A stretch of DNA of 8,806 bases. Source: Bacilli bacterium. Lineage in GTDB: Bacteria > Bacillota_I > Bacilli_A > RF39 > UBA660. The stretch spans positions 1 to 8,806 of the forward strand of contig JAQUEG010000020.1 in assembly GCA_028685275.1 (NCBI GenBank). Direction: 5' to 3'. The notes under the pieces were generated by a model, which was given only the letters and a program-made list of their open reading frames with translations, searched no databases and had not been told where the DNA came from. Position numbers and translations under genes: made by a program. Position 1 is the stretch's first letter; each line of letters opens with the position of its first letter. Below, piece after piece: positions 1 to 6,277 of the stretch.

Positions 1-456
1 TAACATGGTTGTTGTTATTGGGTTATTAGCTACGCTTCCATCTTCGTTTATTGCGCATACTCCTTCTTCTATATTTAAAACAAATATCTTACTACTTGTT
101 TTTCCTTTACACGCACAAAAATAGTCGTTGCAAATGCTTAAATCAGTATCACCATCATTATATATACGAACAAATCCTGATGTTGGCGCTTCACCATTAA
201 ACTCGAGTTTTTCACCAGTATCTGCTTCTCCTCTTAAATCATTATCAAAAGAAAATGTATAAGTATCTATCATATTTTGATTGGCACCTTGAAAAATTCT
301 AACACTTTTTATTAATCCATGCGCAGTTGCTTCAAAACTATTTTTCCAACATTTTCAATTATACCGGTTATTGATGGTACAGCAATTGCTAAAACTACTG
401 CCAATACTACAATCACCGCTAATAACTCCACCAACGTGAAACCTTTTTTTTTTCAT
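1..456 (-). pseudogene. Type IV pilin-like / pseudopilin protein, frameshifted twice and 3'-truncated by the window edge
   Basis: This encodes a prepilin with the class III signal of type IV pilins and type II secretion or competence pseudopilins. After ATG (456-454) and a GAGGTG ribosome site (462-467) come Lys codons, then GFTLVELLAVIVV and a hydrophobic helix ending in AVPSITGIIEN. Cleavage by prepilin peptidase would fall between G and F. The rest (NSFEATAHG onward) is a polar C-terminal domain with four Cys, open to position 1, so the 3' end lies outside. Three reading frames are needed. The ten-A run after the ATG (444-453) is one base too long to join the ATG to GFTLVE. A five-A run (341-345) is one base too short to join GIIENVGK to NSFEATAHG. 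The ATG frame itself soon stops. Real decay and homopolymer errors in the assembly are both possible. The family call is firm; whether it is ComGC-like or another pilin is open. Confidence 0.8.
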
Positions 457-492
457 TGTACACCTCGCTTTTCTAATACTATTATTACGCTT

Positions 493-521
493 AATATAAC
501 ATTTTATCCTTTTAAAGTCAA
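493..521 (-). promoter_or_regulatory. Sigma-A-type promoter of the pilin-like gene
   Basis: On the minus strand, TTGACT (516-521) is separated by 17 bases from TATATT (493-498), close to the vegetative consensus. Transcription would begin near 486, giving a leader of about 30 bases that contains the GAGGTG ribosome site. The promoter lies just after the recO terminator, so the pilin-like gene is a separate unit. Confidence 0.65.
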
Positions 522-551
522 TAAATTACCCAATATTTACTGGCGGTAATT

Positions 552-590
552 TTTGTAAAATAAAAAGAAGTTAAACCAAATAACCTCTTT
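552..590 (-). terminator. Intrinsic terminator after recO
   Basis: On the minus strand, arms 581-590 and 564-573 form a 10-bp stem with one G-U pair and a 7-base loop. A T-rich tail (TTTATTTT) follows, down to about 552. It lies 24 bases after the recO stop and closes the housekeeping operon. Confidence 0.7.
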
Positions 591-613
591 ATAATATTTT
601 ATTCTATAAAAAA

Positions 614-1351
614 TTATTGTTTTATTTTAGAAAGAAATTGTTTACTGTTTAAATATAACCCCGTATATCGTTCATAATAATTATTAATAAAACGATCTAT
701 TTCACGACTTACTTCTGGATTAATAGCTAATTTAGTAATTTTATTAATATCTAAATATACATACATACGAAGGGTTTTTATTGTCTCTTCTTTAACAATG
801 TATTCATTAGTCCGGCATTTCAAACATAAAAAACCACCTTTATCTGCATCTACTGTTACAATCGAATTAACATTACCGCATTTAATACATGCATCAAGTT
901 TTGGTTCAACCCCTAAATAAGAAAGCATTTTTAGCTCTAAGATATTAGTTATTACTTCTTCCTTAAAACCTTCATTAATTTTAAATAATGCGGCGATTAA
1001 CAAATTATATATTTTTTCATAATCTTTTTCCGTTGCTTGTTTAATAACTTGTCCACTTAATTCACATAAATAAGAAGCATAACTAAGCTTATTTAAATCC
1101 TTCTTAATCATTCTGAAATTATCAATAATATCAACTTCAATCAAAGTAGATAATTTATCTTCTTTATAATAAATATGAAAATAACCATAAGTTAATGGTA
1201 TGGTTCCCCCCCTTAATTTACTTTTTAATCTTTTAACACCTTTTGCTATCATAGAAATTAATCCATATTCTTTAGTTAATACATAAATAATTTTACTAGA
1301 TTCACTATAATCGCGGTCATTAATAATAATTCCCGTAACCTTCTTAATCAT
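614..1351 (-). CDS. recO: DNA repair protein RecO
   Basis: RecO binds single-stranded DNA and, with RecR, loads RecA at gaps in the RecF pathway. It acts in the cytoplasm at damaged replication forks. The protein has 245 residues, the usual family size. An N-terminal OB fold starts with the typical VTGIIINDRDYSESSKII, followed by KGVKRLKSKLRGG (about 37-49). A helical domain follows, with a zinc-binding site made of C155-x2-C158 and C176-x2-C179 (CIKC, CLKC). The ATG lies 4 bases after the yqzL stop, with its ribosome site (AGAGG) inside the yqzL tail, so the two are probably translationally coupled. It is the last gene of the operon. An AGG-GGG-GGA stretch gives a seven-G run at 1206-1212, unusual for this AT-rich DNA, but the frame is intact. 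Confidence 0.95.
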   Translation of the reverse strand: MIKKVTGIIINDRDYSESSKIIYVLTKEYGLISMIAKGVKRLKSKLRGGTIPLTYGYFHIYYKEDKLSTLIEVDIIDNFRMIKKDLNKLSYASYLCELSGQVIKQATEKDYEKIYNLLIAALFKINEGFKEEVITNILELKMLSYLGVEPKLDACIKCGNVNSIVTVDADKGGFLCLKCRTNEYIVKEETIKTLRMYVYLDINKITKLAINPEVSREIDRFINNYYERYTGLYLNSKQFLSKIKQ

Positions 1352-1355
1352 GCAA

Positions 1356-1448
1356 TTATTCCTCTTCTCTGTGCATTTGTTTATATTTTAAATAATAATG
1401 AATTTTACCAGTTTTTTTAAATAACTCCCAAATTTCATCTTTGTTCAT
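1356..1448 (-). CDS. yqzL: YqzL family small protein
   Basis: This 30-codon gene reads MNKDEIWELFKKTGKIHYYL and then KYKQMHREEE. Both the length and the pattern (aromatic near residue 7, Phe near 10, TG at 13-14, YLxYK near 19-23) match the YqzL family, whose gene lies between era and recO in Bacillus; that is where it is here. The function is unknown. The ATG at 1448 follows an AAGGTGG ribosome site (1455-1461), and the stop is 4 bases from the recO ATG. It sits 48 bases after era, the widest gap between yqfD and recO. That gap holds an inverted repeat that would pair part of the ribosome site and the AT of the start codon (separate entry). Nothing suggests an enzyme or a membrane segment. 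The identification rests on size, sequence pattern and position together. Confidence 0.85.
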   Translation of the reverse strand: MNKDEIWELFKKTGKIHYYLKYKQMHREEE

Positions 1449-1484
1449 AATTATCCACCTTTCATTTATATAATGGATAATTAT
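1447..1484 (-). repeat. 11-bp perfect inverted repeat over the yqzL ribosome site and start
   Basis: Arms 1474-1484 and 1447-1457 are perfectly complementary (ATAATTATCCA with TGGATAATTAT) around a 16-base loop. In the mRNA the 3' arm contains the last bases of the AAGGTGG ribosome site and the first two bases of the yqzL ATG. There is no T tract after it, so it is not an ordinary terminator. It could limit initiation at yqzL and, by coupling, recO, or act as a processing site. The stem is mostly A-U, so its stability is modest. Confidence 0.55.
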
Positions 1485-1496
1485 TTATTTTTTTAT

Positions 1497-2375
1497 TCAA
1501 AACTTAAAACCTAATTCTGTTAAATGTTTATTTTTATCCCGCCAATGAGAGATAGTTTTTACATATAAATCCAAGTATACTTTAGTATTCAAATAATCTT
1601 CAATATCCTTACGTGCTTCTACGCCAATACTTTTTATTTTTTGACCATCTTTACCAATAATTATTTTCTTTAAATTATCTCTATCTACAATTATTAAAAC
1701 ATTAATATTAGTAATATCTGGTTTGACTTCTATTTTTTCAACTACACATGTAACTGCATGCGGAACTTCTTCTTCTGTTAACAACAATACTTTTTCCCTA
1801 ACTAATTCCGCAATAATAAATTCATCTGATACATTTGTTATATCATTATTACTATAATACTTAATTTGATCAGTTAAATACTTTTTTATAACATTAATTA
1901 AACGATCAACATTATCTTTTTTTAATGCTGAAATAGGGACTATTTCCACAAAATTATATAAATCTTTATATTGTTCTATTTTAGGTAATATTTTTTCTTT
2001 TTCTATTTTATCAATTTTATTTAAAACTAAAATAACAGGCTTTTTAATCGCTTTTAATTGATTTATAACAAATTTATCACCTGAACCTAAAGGTTCAGTA
2101 ATATCTACTATAAATAAAATAACATCAACATCTTGAGCCGTATTATATGCTTGTTTATTCAAATGTTTTCCTAATCGATATTTTGGTTTGTGAATACCAG
2201 GAGTATCAACAAAAACAATTTGTACATCTTCTTCATTATAAATACCACGAATAGTATTTCGGGTTGTTTGTGGTTTACTAGAAATAATCGCTATTTTTTT
2301 ATTAATAATACTATTTAACAAGGTAGATTTTCCAACATTAGGACGTCCCATTAAAGACACAAAACCAGATTTCAT
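1497..2375 (-). CDS. era: GTPase Era
   Basis: Era is an essential GTPase that binds the 3' end of 16S rRNA and helps 30S subunit maturation, usually at the inner face of the membrane. The 292 residues match the family length. The G domain shows G1 GRPNVGKS (10-17), a G2 region with PQTTRNTIRG (35-44), G3 DTPG (57-60), G4 NKID (119-122) and G5 SAL (149-151). The C-terminal KH domain carries the IIGKDGQKIK loop (about 239-248), followed by ARKDIEDYL and the typical end HLTELGFKF. All nucleotide-binding motifs are intact. The ATG overlaps the cdd stop by four bases (ATGA), and no separate ribosome site is clear, so translation is probably coupled to cdd. The neighbours ybeY and yqzL/recO are its usual partners in Bacillota. 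Confidence 0.97.
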   Translation of the reverse strand: MKSGFVSLMGRPNVGKSTLLNSIINKKIAIISSKPQTTRNTIRGIYNEEDVQIVFVDTPGIHKPKYRLGKHLNKQAYNTAQDVDVILFIVDITEPLGSGDKFVINQLKAIKKPVILVLNKIDKIEKEKILPKIEQYKDLYNFVEIVPISALKKDNVDRLINVIKKYLTDQIKYYSNNDITNVSDEFIIAELVREKVLLLTEEEVPHAVTCVVEKIEVKPDITNINVLIIVDRDNLKKIIIGKDGQKIKSIGVEARKDIEDYLNTKVYLDLYVKTISHWRDKNKHLTELGFKF

Positions 2376-2758
2376 AACAAAGAATCACTAGTGAAAGGAT
2401 TAATCACTAAATCCTTAACTTTTAATTTTTGTTCTTGCCCATCTTTTGTATACATAATAACATCCATATCCAAATCAAAAAATTCACTAAAAGTTTGACG
2501 GCAAATAAAACAAGGGAAACCTATCTTATTACTACTATTCATTAAATAAAGAACTTCAAAATCACCTTTTTTATAGCCATGACTAATGGCACTGTTAATG
2601 GCATTGCGTTCAGCACAAATAGTAGCACCATAAGATGCATTTTCAACATTAACACCAGGGAAAGTTTTTCCATCCTTCATTTTTATAATTGCTGCTACTT
2701 GATAATTTGAATATGGTGCATAAGCATTATTTAATAATTCCTTTAATTCTTGCTGCAC
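2372..2758 (-). CDS. cdd: Cytidine deaminase
   Basis: Cdd deaminates cytidine and deoxycytidine to uridine and deoxyuridine in pyrimidine salvage, as a small zinc-dependent cytoplasmic oligomer. From the GTG at 2758 the protein has 128 residues. It starts MQQELKELLNNAYAPYSNYQ, which lines up with the family start. The substrate motif VNVENASY (about 36-43) precedes CAERNA (Cys 48 is a zinc ligand, Glu 50 catalytic). PCFICRQ follows (Cys 83 and Cys 86 are zinc ligands). The family usually has a small residue after the first Cys (PCGxC); Phe there is unusual. A longer frame opens with TTG at 2776, but that codon lacks a ribosome site, whereas GGGGTGG (2763-2769) lies 4 bases before the GTG. It sits between dgkA and era, as in Bacillus, and overlaps era by ATGA. 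Confidence 0.93.
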   Translation of the reverse strand: MQQELKELLNNAYAPYSNYQVAAIIKMKDGKTFPGVNVENASYGATICAERNAINSAISHGYKKGDFEVLYLMNSSNKIGFPCFICRQTFSEFFDLDMDVIMYTKDGQEQKLKVKDLVINPFTSDSLL

Positions 2759-2759
2759 A

Positions 2760-3167
2760 TTACCACCCCATTTCAATCATATTTATGATTTTCGGAATAA
2801 AAATAAACCCACCAATGACAAAAGCCATAAGTGAACTTATAAATACCGAAGCAGATGCTGTATCCTTAGCAATTTTAGCTAAAGGATGAATATTTGGTGA
2901 TACTAAATCAACAGTTGCTTCAACAGCAGTATTCATTAATTCAAAAGCAAGTACAATCCCCATTGCTAAAACAATAAAAATCCATTCTAAAATTGATATT
3001 TCTAAAATAAAAGCAATAATAATTGCCGTAATAGTAGCAATTAACATTACTACAATACTTTGTTCTTCTTTAATTGTATATTTTAATCCTGCTAAACTAT
3101 ATTTAAAACTATTAACAAAACGTTTAAATCCCCTTTTTTTTAAATTATTTCTTAATTCCGAATTCAT
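2760..3167 (-). CDS. dgkA: Undecaprenol / diacylglycerol kinase, DgkA family
   Basis: This is a small integral-membrane lipid kinase. Gram-positive members mainly phosphorylate undecaprenol, helping to supply the lipid carrier for wall synthesis. The 135 residues begin with a basic amphipathic stretch (KKRGFKRFVNSFKYSLAGLKY, quoted only in part as a motif near 10-30). Three membrane helices follow at roughly 38-55, 58-78 and 107-126. The catalytic motif ELMNTAVEATVDL (76-88) and AKDTASASV (100-108) match the family pattern E-x2-N-[ST]-A-[IV]-E and AKD-x-A-[AS]-x-[AS]-V. The ATG lies inside the 3' end of ybeY (23-base overlap), with an AGGAGGT ribosome site in ybeY. The placement after ybeY and before cdd is the standard Bacillota order. 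The exact lipid substrate is inferred from the family. Confidence 0.93.
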   Translation of the reverse strand: MNSELRNNLKKRGFKRFVNSFKYSLAGLKYTIKEEQSIVVMLIATITAIIIAFILEISILEWIFIVLAMGIVLAFELMNTAVEATVDLVSPNIHPLAKIAKDTASASVFISSLMAFVIGGFIFIPKIINMIEMGW

Positions 3168-3591
3168 TTAAAATTACCTCCTGTCTCTTTAACATTTTTT
3201 CTTCCATTTCTGCATCTTCATGATCATAGCCTAATAAATGTAAAAAACCATGTATCATTAAAAATGCTAGTTCTCTCAATAATGAATGATTATATAATTC
3301 TGCTTGCATACGAGCTTGCTCAAATGATATATATATATCACCTAACAAACAATAATTCGGGATAACATGACTAAAATCACTATTTAGTGAGAATGATAAT
3401 ACATCAGTTGTGCAATTAACACCCCGATATTTTTGATTCAATACTTTCATTTCATCATTATTTATAAATACAATACTAAACTCTACGTCACCTACCTTTT
3501 CTTCCTTTACAGCATAATTAATTAAGTCCTTTAATATATTTAATTCCTTAATCTCAGTATTAGTTTTATTAAAAAAATTAATATTATTCAT
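3145..3591 (-). CDS. ybeY: Endoribonuclease YbeY (rRNA maturation factor)
   Basis: YbeY is a zinc-dependent single-strand endoribonuclease used in 16S rRNA 3'-end processing and ribosome quality control. The 148 residues include the central RGVNCTTDVLSFSL motif (about 56-69), LGDIYIS (83-89) and the metal-binding signature HGFLHLLGYDH (114-124). That signature supplies the three His ligands, H114, H118 and H124. The length and the acidic tail match the family. The ATG comes one base after the vanZ-like stop, and the likely ribosome site (GGGTAGGG) lies within the last vanZ-like codons. The 3' end overlaps dgkA by 23 bases. In Bacillus ybeY is preceded by phoH and yqfF; here the gene before it is vanZ-like. 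Era downstream acts on the same end of 16S rRNA, which fits co-expression. Confidence 0.96.
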   Translation of the reverse strand: MNNINFFNKTNTEIKELNILKDLINYAVKEEKVGDVEFSIVFINNDEMKVLNQKYRGVNCTTDVLSFSLNSDFSHVIPNYCLLGDIYISFEQARMQAELYNHSLLRELAFLMIHGFLHLLGYDHEDAEMEEKMLKRQEVILNEFGIKK

Positions 3592-3592
3592 A

Positions 3593-4210
3593 TTATAACC
3601 CTACCCAAAATTGTTCTAAACCAAATAAATATATAATTACACTAATAAGTAAAATTAAACAAATTAAATTTAAAAACCAGGCTTGCCGTAAAAACTTAGG
3701 AAATTGTTTAGTAACAGAATCAATAATAACATATAAAAGATAACCTAAAAAACCACCAATAATATTTAATATAACATCATCCACATCAAAAACACGCCCT
3801 ATTTTATATTGTGTTATTTCAATCGCTAAAGAAGAAATAAATGATAAAATTATAATAATAAATGGACCTTTTGAACGTAAATAATAAGAAACAAACAAAC
3901 CAAAAGGAACAAATAATAATAAGTTTCCAACAATATTGTGCATAAATAATTTACTACCAATATCATAACGAAACATTTCCCGAAATGGCATAAAATTAGA
4001 CTCCCCATAATTAACATCCTGGAAAGTAACAACGTAAAATAAAATCAAAATATAAACGATAAAGAAAAGGGAACAAATTTCACGATAAAAAACAAATTTA
4101 TTTTTCCGCTTTAATAAAAAAGCAATTCTAATTGATGATAATATTACCGTAAATATAATAATCATTGGCCAAACTCCATATAATGCTTCAACTAAAGTAT
4201 CTTTAAACAT
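3593..4210 (-). CDS. VanZ-like integral membrane protein
   Basis: This 205-residue protein has five probable membrane helices, near 14-34, 44-62, 90-110, 117-133 and 146-164, plus another hydrophobic stretch at 176-196. It carries the VanZ-like motifs NFMPFREMF (72-80), NIVGNLLLFVPFG (92-104), EITQ (131-134) and FDVDDVILNIIGG (141-153). The polar residues of these motifs lie in or next to membrane helices. VanZ proper gives low-level teicoplanin resistance, and a cell-envelope role is suspected for relatives, but the biochemical activity of this family is unknown. The ATG has a GAGGTGA ribosome site. It lies between yqfD and ybeY, 15 bases from yqfD and one base from ybeY, so it is co-transcribed. 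In Bacillus this slot holds phoH and yqfF. The family call is firm, the function is not. Confidence 0.88.
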   Translation of the reverse strand: MFKDTLVEALYGVWPMIIIFTVILSSIRIAFLLKRKNKFVFYREICSLFFIVYILILFYVVTFQDVNYGESNFMPFREMFRYDIGSKLFMHNIVGNLLLFVPFGLFVSYYLRSKGPFIIIILSFISSLAIEITQYKIGRVFDVDDVILNIIGGFLGYLLYVIIDSVTKQFPKFLRQAWFLNLICLILLISVIIYLFGLEQFWVGL

Positions 4211-4225
4211 TTACTTCACCTCAAC

Positions 4226-5404
4226 TTATTCTTCTTCAATTAAACTAATTTTTTTAGTAGCTGTAATATCTTCATATACTTTAAAAAACATTTCTAAGTA
4301 TAAGATTTCATTTTCTAAATAATACTTTAATGGTTTACTATTAAGAATACGTTCTTCTGCTTGTAAATTAGTTAATATTTTTTGCGATGCTAATTCTTGT
4401 GCTTGTAATAAAGCTTCTGTTTCATTATATATATAATCCATTTTTTCTACTTGATAATGTTTTTCTTTTACCAACTGAAAAGGAATTAATTGATGATTAA
4501 TAATTACCCTTTCTTCAATTTGTTTTTTATTATAAGGTTTTAAATCAAAAAGTGGTAAACGAAAATTAAGCATTTTCAAACTATAAATTGATTTATTTAA
4601 TCCTGTTTTTTTTTCTTCTGTCCGAATTAATGGTAACTCTACTCTTACATTATACCATACTTCGCCCCAAATTCTACCCTGTGCTTGCACAATATCCATT
4701 ATTTTATTATTATGCATAATTTTTCCACTAATAATAATATCCCCTTTTTTTACATAATCATTTTTCTTTTTGGTAATTACTCCCTGTTCCGCTTCAATAA
4801 CCATTAATACGGCATCTTTAGCGGCGATAATGTCCTGATATATATATTCCTTCTTTTCTTTTATTATTCTTCTTTCTTCAACTTTAACAATATATTTTGT
4901 CCCTACTTCAATTATTTCTAACCATTCAATTCGGTTTGTATTTTTTTTAATAATATCTTCTTCTATTTCTTCAAGTTTATCATATTTAGGTTTAAATCTT
5001 AATTTTTTAATATTATTGTCTTTTAATTCATTAACAATTAATTCTCTAATTTCTTTTTTCTCATGAATAACTTCAATTTTAAAGATAAGATTAGCTAACA
5101 TCAATAATAATAAATAACCAAATATTAAAGAAATAAAAAGAATTTTATTTCTTTTAAATAATTTTTTTAGTTTTAATTTACCATAATAATCAATAATTTT
5201 TATTTCATTAACCGTTTTAATTTTAGTTAAACGTTCATAATCCTTGGCAAATATTTTAATATGTACTTTTTTACGATTAATTATCTTTAATTCTAAAATA
5301 GCAATTGGCATTTTATAAATAATAATTAAAAAACGATTAATATTTTTTCCTGTTACTTCAACTAAAATAACATTTTCTAAATAAGATAATAATCGTTGAT
5401 TCAC
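4226..5404 (-). CDS. yqfD: Sporulation protein YqfD
   Basis: The YqfD family is found next to yqfC in spore-forming Bacillota and is linked to the mother-cell sporulation programme; its mechanism is unknown. The 392 residues have a soluble N-terminal domain (1-80), one strong membrane helix at about 88-109 (ILFISLIFGYLLLLMLANLIF, cited as positions), and a long extracytoplasmic part rich in beta-type segments. Typical features of that part are the IEWLEI stretch near 158-163, the AAKDAVLMVIEAEQG region (about 194-208) and KKGDIIISG (220-228). The start is GTG at 5404, six bases after a GGGTGA ribosome site that overlaps the yqfC stop, and the two genes are 6 bases apart. The protein is Lys/Ile-rich, like the other genes. 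It does not by itself show that the host sporulates. Confidence 0.9.
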   Translation of the reverse strand: MNQRLLSYLENVILVEVTGKNINRFLIIIYKMPIAILELKIINRKKVHIKIFAKDYERLTKIKTVNEIKIIDYYGKLKLKKLFKRNKILFISLIFGYLLLLMLANLIFKIEVIHEKKEIRELIVNELKDNNIKKLRFKPKYDKLEEIEEDIIKKNTNRIEWLEIIEVGTKYIVKVEERRIIKEKKEYIYQDIIAAKDAVLMVIEAEQGVITKKKNDYVKKGDIIISGKIMHNNKIMDIVQAQGRIWGEVWYNVRVELPLIRTEEKKTGLNKSIYSLKMLNFRLPLFDLKPYNKKQIEERVIINHQLIPFQLVKEKHYQVEKMDYIYNETEALLQAQELASQKILTNLQAEERILNSKPLKYYLENEILYLEMFFKVYEDITATKKISLIEEE

Positions 5405-5410
5405 TACATA

Positions 5411-5650
5411 TCACCCAAGTTCTATATTTTTAATTTCACCACTAATTAATAATTCGTTATTTAATAATTTAGTTACTACCAAATTATAACCGGTTACGAT
5501 AATAATACCTTGTTCATGCTTTAATTTTATTTTATTATTATCAAAATGAACAATATCAATATAATTAATTATATTCAGTTTATTTTTATATAAACTAATA
5601 CTTAGTTCTTTATCATAAACATAATTAGTGATTTTCTCAATTATATTCAT
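5411..5650 (-). CDS. yqfC: Sporulation protein YqfC (YabP/YqfC family)
   Basis: This is a short protein of 79 residues in the YabP/YqfC family, which in Bacillus is expressed under sporulation control and is always near yqfD. The sequence has the usual pattern: an N-terminal helix (IIEKITNYVYD), a middle IxIxNYIDIVHFDNNKIKL region (about 26-44), and then GIIIVTGYNLVVTKLLNNEL (48-67) with a final ISGEIKNIELG. The biochemical role is unknown. ATG at 5650 follows an AGGTGAT ribosome site (5656-5662), and the TGA stop overlaps the ribosome site of yqfD. It is the first gene after the rpsU terminator and has its own candidate promoter. It has no membrane segment or signal peptide. Confidence 0.85.
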   Translation of the reverse strand: MNIIEKITNYVYDKELSISLYKNKLNIINYIDIVHFDNNKIKLKHEQGIIIVTGYNLVVTKLLNNELLISGEIKNIELG

Positions 5651-5673
5651 TATTTATCACCTATAATATCTTA

Positions 5674-5702
5674 TTAATAAAAAAGACTTCTTATGATGTC
5701 AA
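5674..5702 (-). promoter_or_regulatory. Candidate promoter of the yqfC-recO operon
   Basis: On the minus strand a perfect TTGACA (5697-5702) is followed after 17 bases by TATTAA (5674-5679), which matches the -10 consensus at 4 of 6 positions. The -35 overlaps the T tract of the rpsU terminator, so the operon could be re-initiated exactly where rpsU transcription ends. A sigma-E-type site, known for yqfC/yqfD in Bacillus, was not recognised. Confidence 0.5.
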
Positions 5703-5725
5703 AAAAAAACAGCGATTGCTGTTTT
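5701..5725 (-). terminator. Intrinsic terminator after rpsU
   Basis: On the minus strand AAAACAGC and GCTGTTTT (5718-5725 with 5706-5713) form a perfect 8-bp stem around a 4-base loop, followed by a run of T (5701-5705 after the stem). It begins 5 bases after the rpsU stop. It separates the ribosomal-protein gene from the yqfC operon or reduces readthrough into it. Confidence 0.88.
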
Positions 5726-5730
5726 ATTGA

Positions 5731-5928
5731 TTAATTTTCTCGTTTATCATTTTTCTTTTTGCGACTATTCTTCTTTGCTTCCTCTAATCTCTTTCTTCTT
5801 TTTACTCCAGGTTTTTCATAGTGTTGTCGCTCTCTTATTTCAGAAGGGATACCACTCTTTGCTACTTTTTGCTTAAATTTTTTTAAAGCACCATCAACAT
5901 TTCCATTCTTTACTACGACATGAGTCAT
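5731..5928 (-). CDS. rpsU: Small ribosomal subunit protein bS21
   Basis: bS21 is a small basic protein of the 30S subunit, near the anti-Shine-Dalgarno end of 16S rRNA, where it helps initiation. The 65 residues show the family pattern: VVVKNGNVDGALKKFKQ (4-20), then SGIPSEIRERQHYEKPGVKR (25-44) and RRKRLEEAKK. The C-terminal tail KNSRKKKNDKREN is a few residues longer than in Bacillus. ATG at 5928 has a very strong AAGGAGGG ribosome site. It has its own promoter upstream and an intrinsic terminator directly after the stop, so it can be expressed independently. In Bacillota rpsU lies upstream of yqeY and yqfC; here yqeY is absent and yqfC follows directly. Confidence 0.96.
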   Translation of the reverse strand: MTHVVVKNGNVDGALKKFKQKVAKSGIPSEIRERQHYEKPGVKRRKRLEEAKKNSRKKKNDKREN

Positions 5929-5961
5929 TATTAATCCCTCCTTCCGTTTTTAACTGTTATA

Positions 5962-5990
5962 ATTATATCATTTATTAACAATGTCAGCAA
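5962..5990 (-). promoter_or_regulatory. Sigma-A-type promoter of rpsU
   Basis: A perfect TATAAT (5962-5967 on the minus strand) is preceded after a 17-base spacer by TTGCTG (5985-5990), a partial -35. Transcription would start near 5955, about 27 bases before the rpsU ATG. The leader contains the AAGGAGGG ribosome site and no obvious regulatory hairpin. Confidence 0.6.
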
Positions 5991-6067
5991 GTAATTTATT
6001 TTATTTTTAAACCGCATAATCTAAAAAATAAAAATTTCAATCATCCTTCTATATAAATATTATCACA

Positions 6068-6111
6068 TAATAAAAAGGTATTAAAGTATTTTAAACTTTA
6101 ATATCCCTTTT
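6068..6111 (-). terminator. Intrinsic terminator of the peptide-export operon
   Basis: On the minus strand, 6096-6103 pairs with 6079-6086 (8 bp), and 6106-6111 pairs with 6073-6078 (6 bp), with a two-base bulge between. The loop is 9 bases, and a TTTTTATTAT tail follows. It ends the operon of exporter and peptides, and starts within the stop codon of the cryptic third peptide frame. Confidence 0.65.
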
Positions 6112-6277
6112 AAATCTCATATAATAAACGCAAATAAGTGCCTATCAATCTACCAAGGTTAATAATAATAGTTATAAATATATTAATAAAAGGAAAAACA
6201 ATAATTATTATTATTATAAGTATAAATAAATTAATAATTGCTTTATATATATTAAAGGGGACATAAAGAAGAAGTAA
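6110..6277 (-). pseudogene. Cryptic hydrophobic peptide frame resembling the second GG-leader peptide
   Basis: This frame is open from after a TAG at 6278-6280 to TAA at 6110 and has no ATG, GTG or TTG before the hydrophobic part. It encodes a run of Ile, Leu and Phe (two likely membrane stretches), then INLGRLIGTYLRLLYEI. That tail matches DLGRSLGTAIRRI of the upstream peptide (6252-6419) at L, G, R, G, T and R in the same spacing, including a GxxxG motif. No GG leader is present. The upstream peptide ends CCC-CTT-TAA; a +1 slip on CTT (to TTT) would enter exactly this frame. So it may be a decayed third peptide, a frameshift-made extension of the second peptide, or the rest of a gene split by one indel. 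The motif similarity is seen in the sequence; function is inference. Base composition is extremely AT-rich (ATT/ATA repeats at about 6195-6225). Confidence 0.4.

Noticed and set aside
319..549. Plus-strand 76-codon open frame
   Set aside because: It lies antisense to the pilin-like gene and its promoter; the minus-strand frames carry the recognisable prepilin signal, ribosome site and promoter.
2759..2776. TTG start giving a 134-residue Cdd
   Set aside because: There is no ribosome site before the TTG, and the extra residues do not fit the family; the GTG at 2758 has GGGGTGG just upstream.
2689..2889. Plus-strand 66-codon open frame
   Set aside because: It is antisense to the well-conserved cdd and dgkA genes and has no family resemblance.
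3850..4032. Minus-strand 60-codon hydrophobic frame
   Set aside because: It is fully inside the VanZ-like gene in another frame; the hydrophobic look is a by-product of the membrane-protein codons.
5991..6067. Possible small gene or RNA between the peptide operon and rpsU
   Set aside because: Only a seven-codon frame with a weak ribosome site is present and no stable hairpin is visible; it appears to be spacer sequence.
6195..6225. ATT/ATA repeats as a possible replication-type or microsatellite element
   Set aside because: The run is short, irregular and typical of AT-rich hydrophobic coding sequence; no iterons or DnaA-type boxes are nearby.
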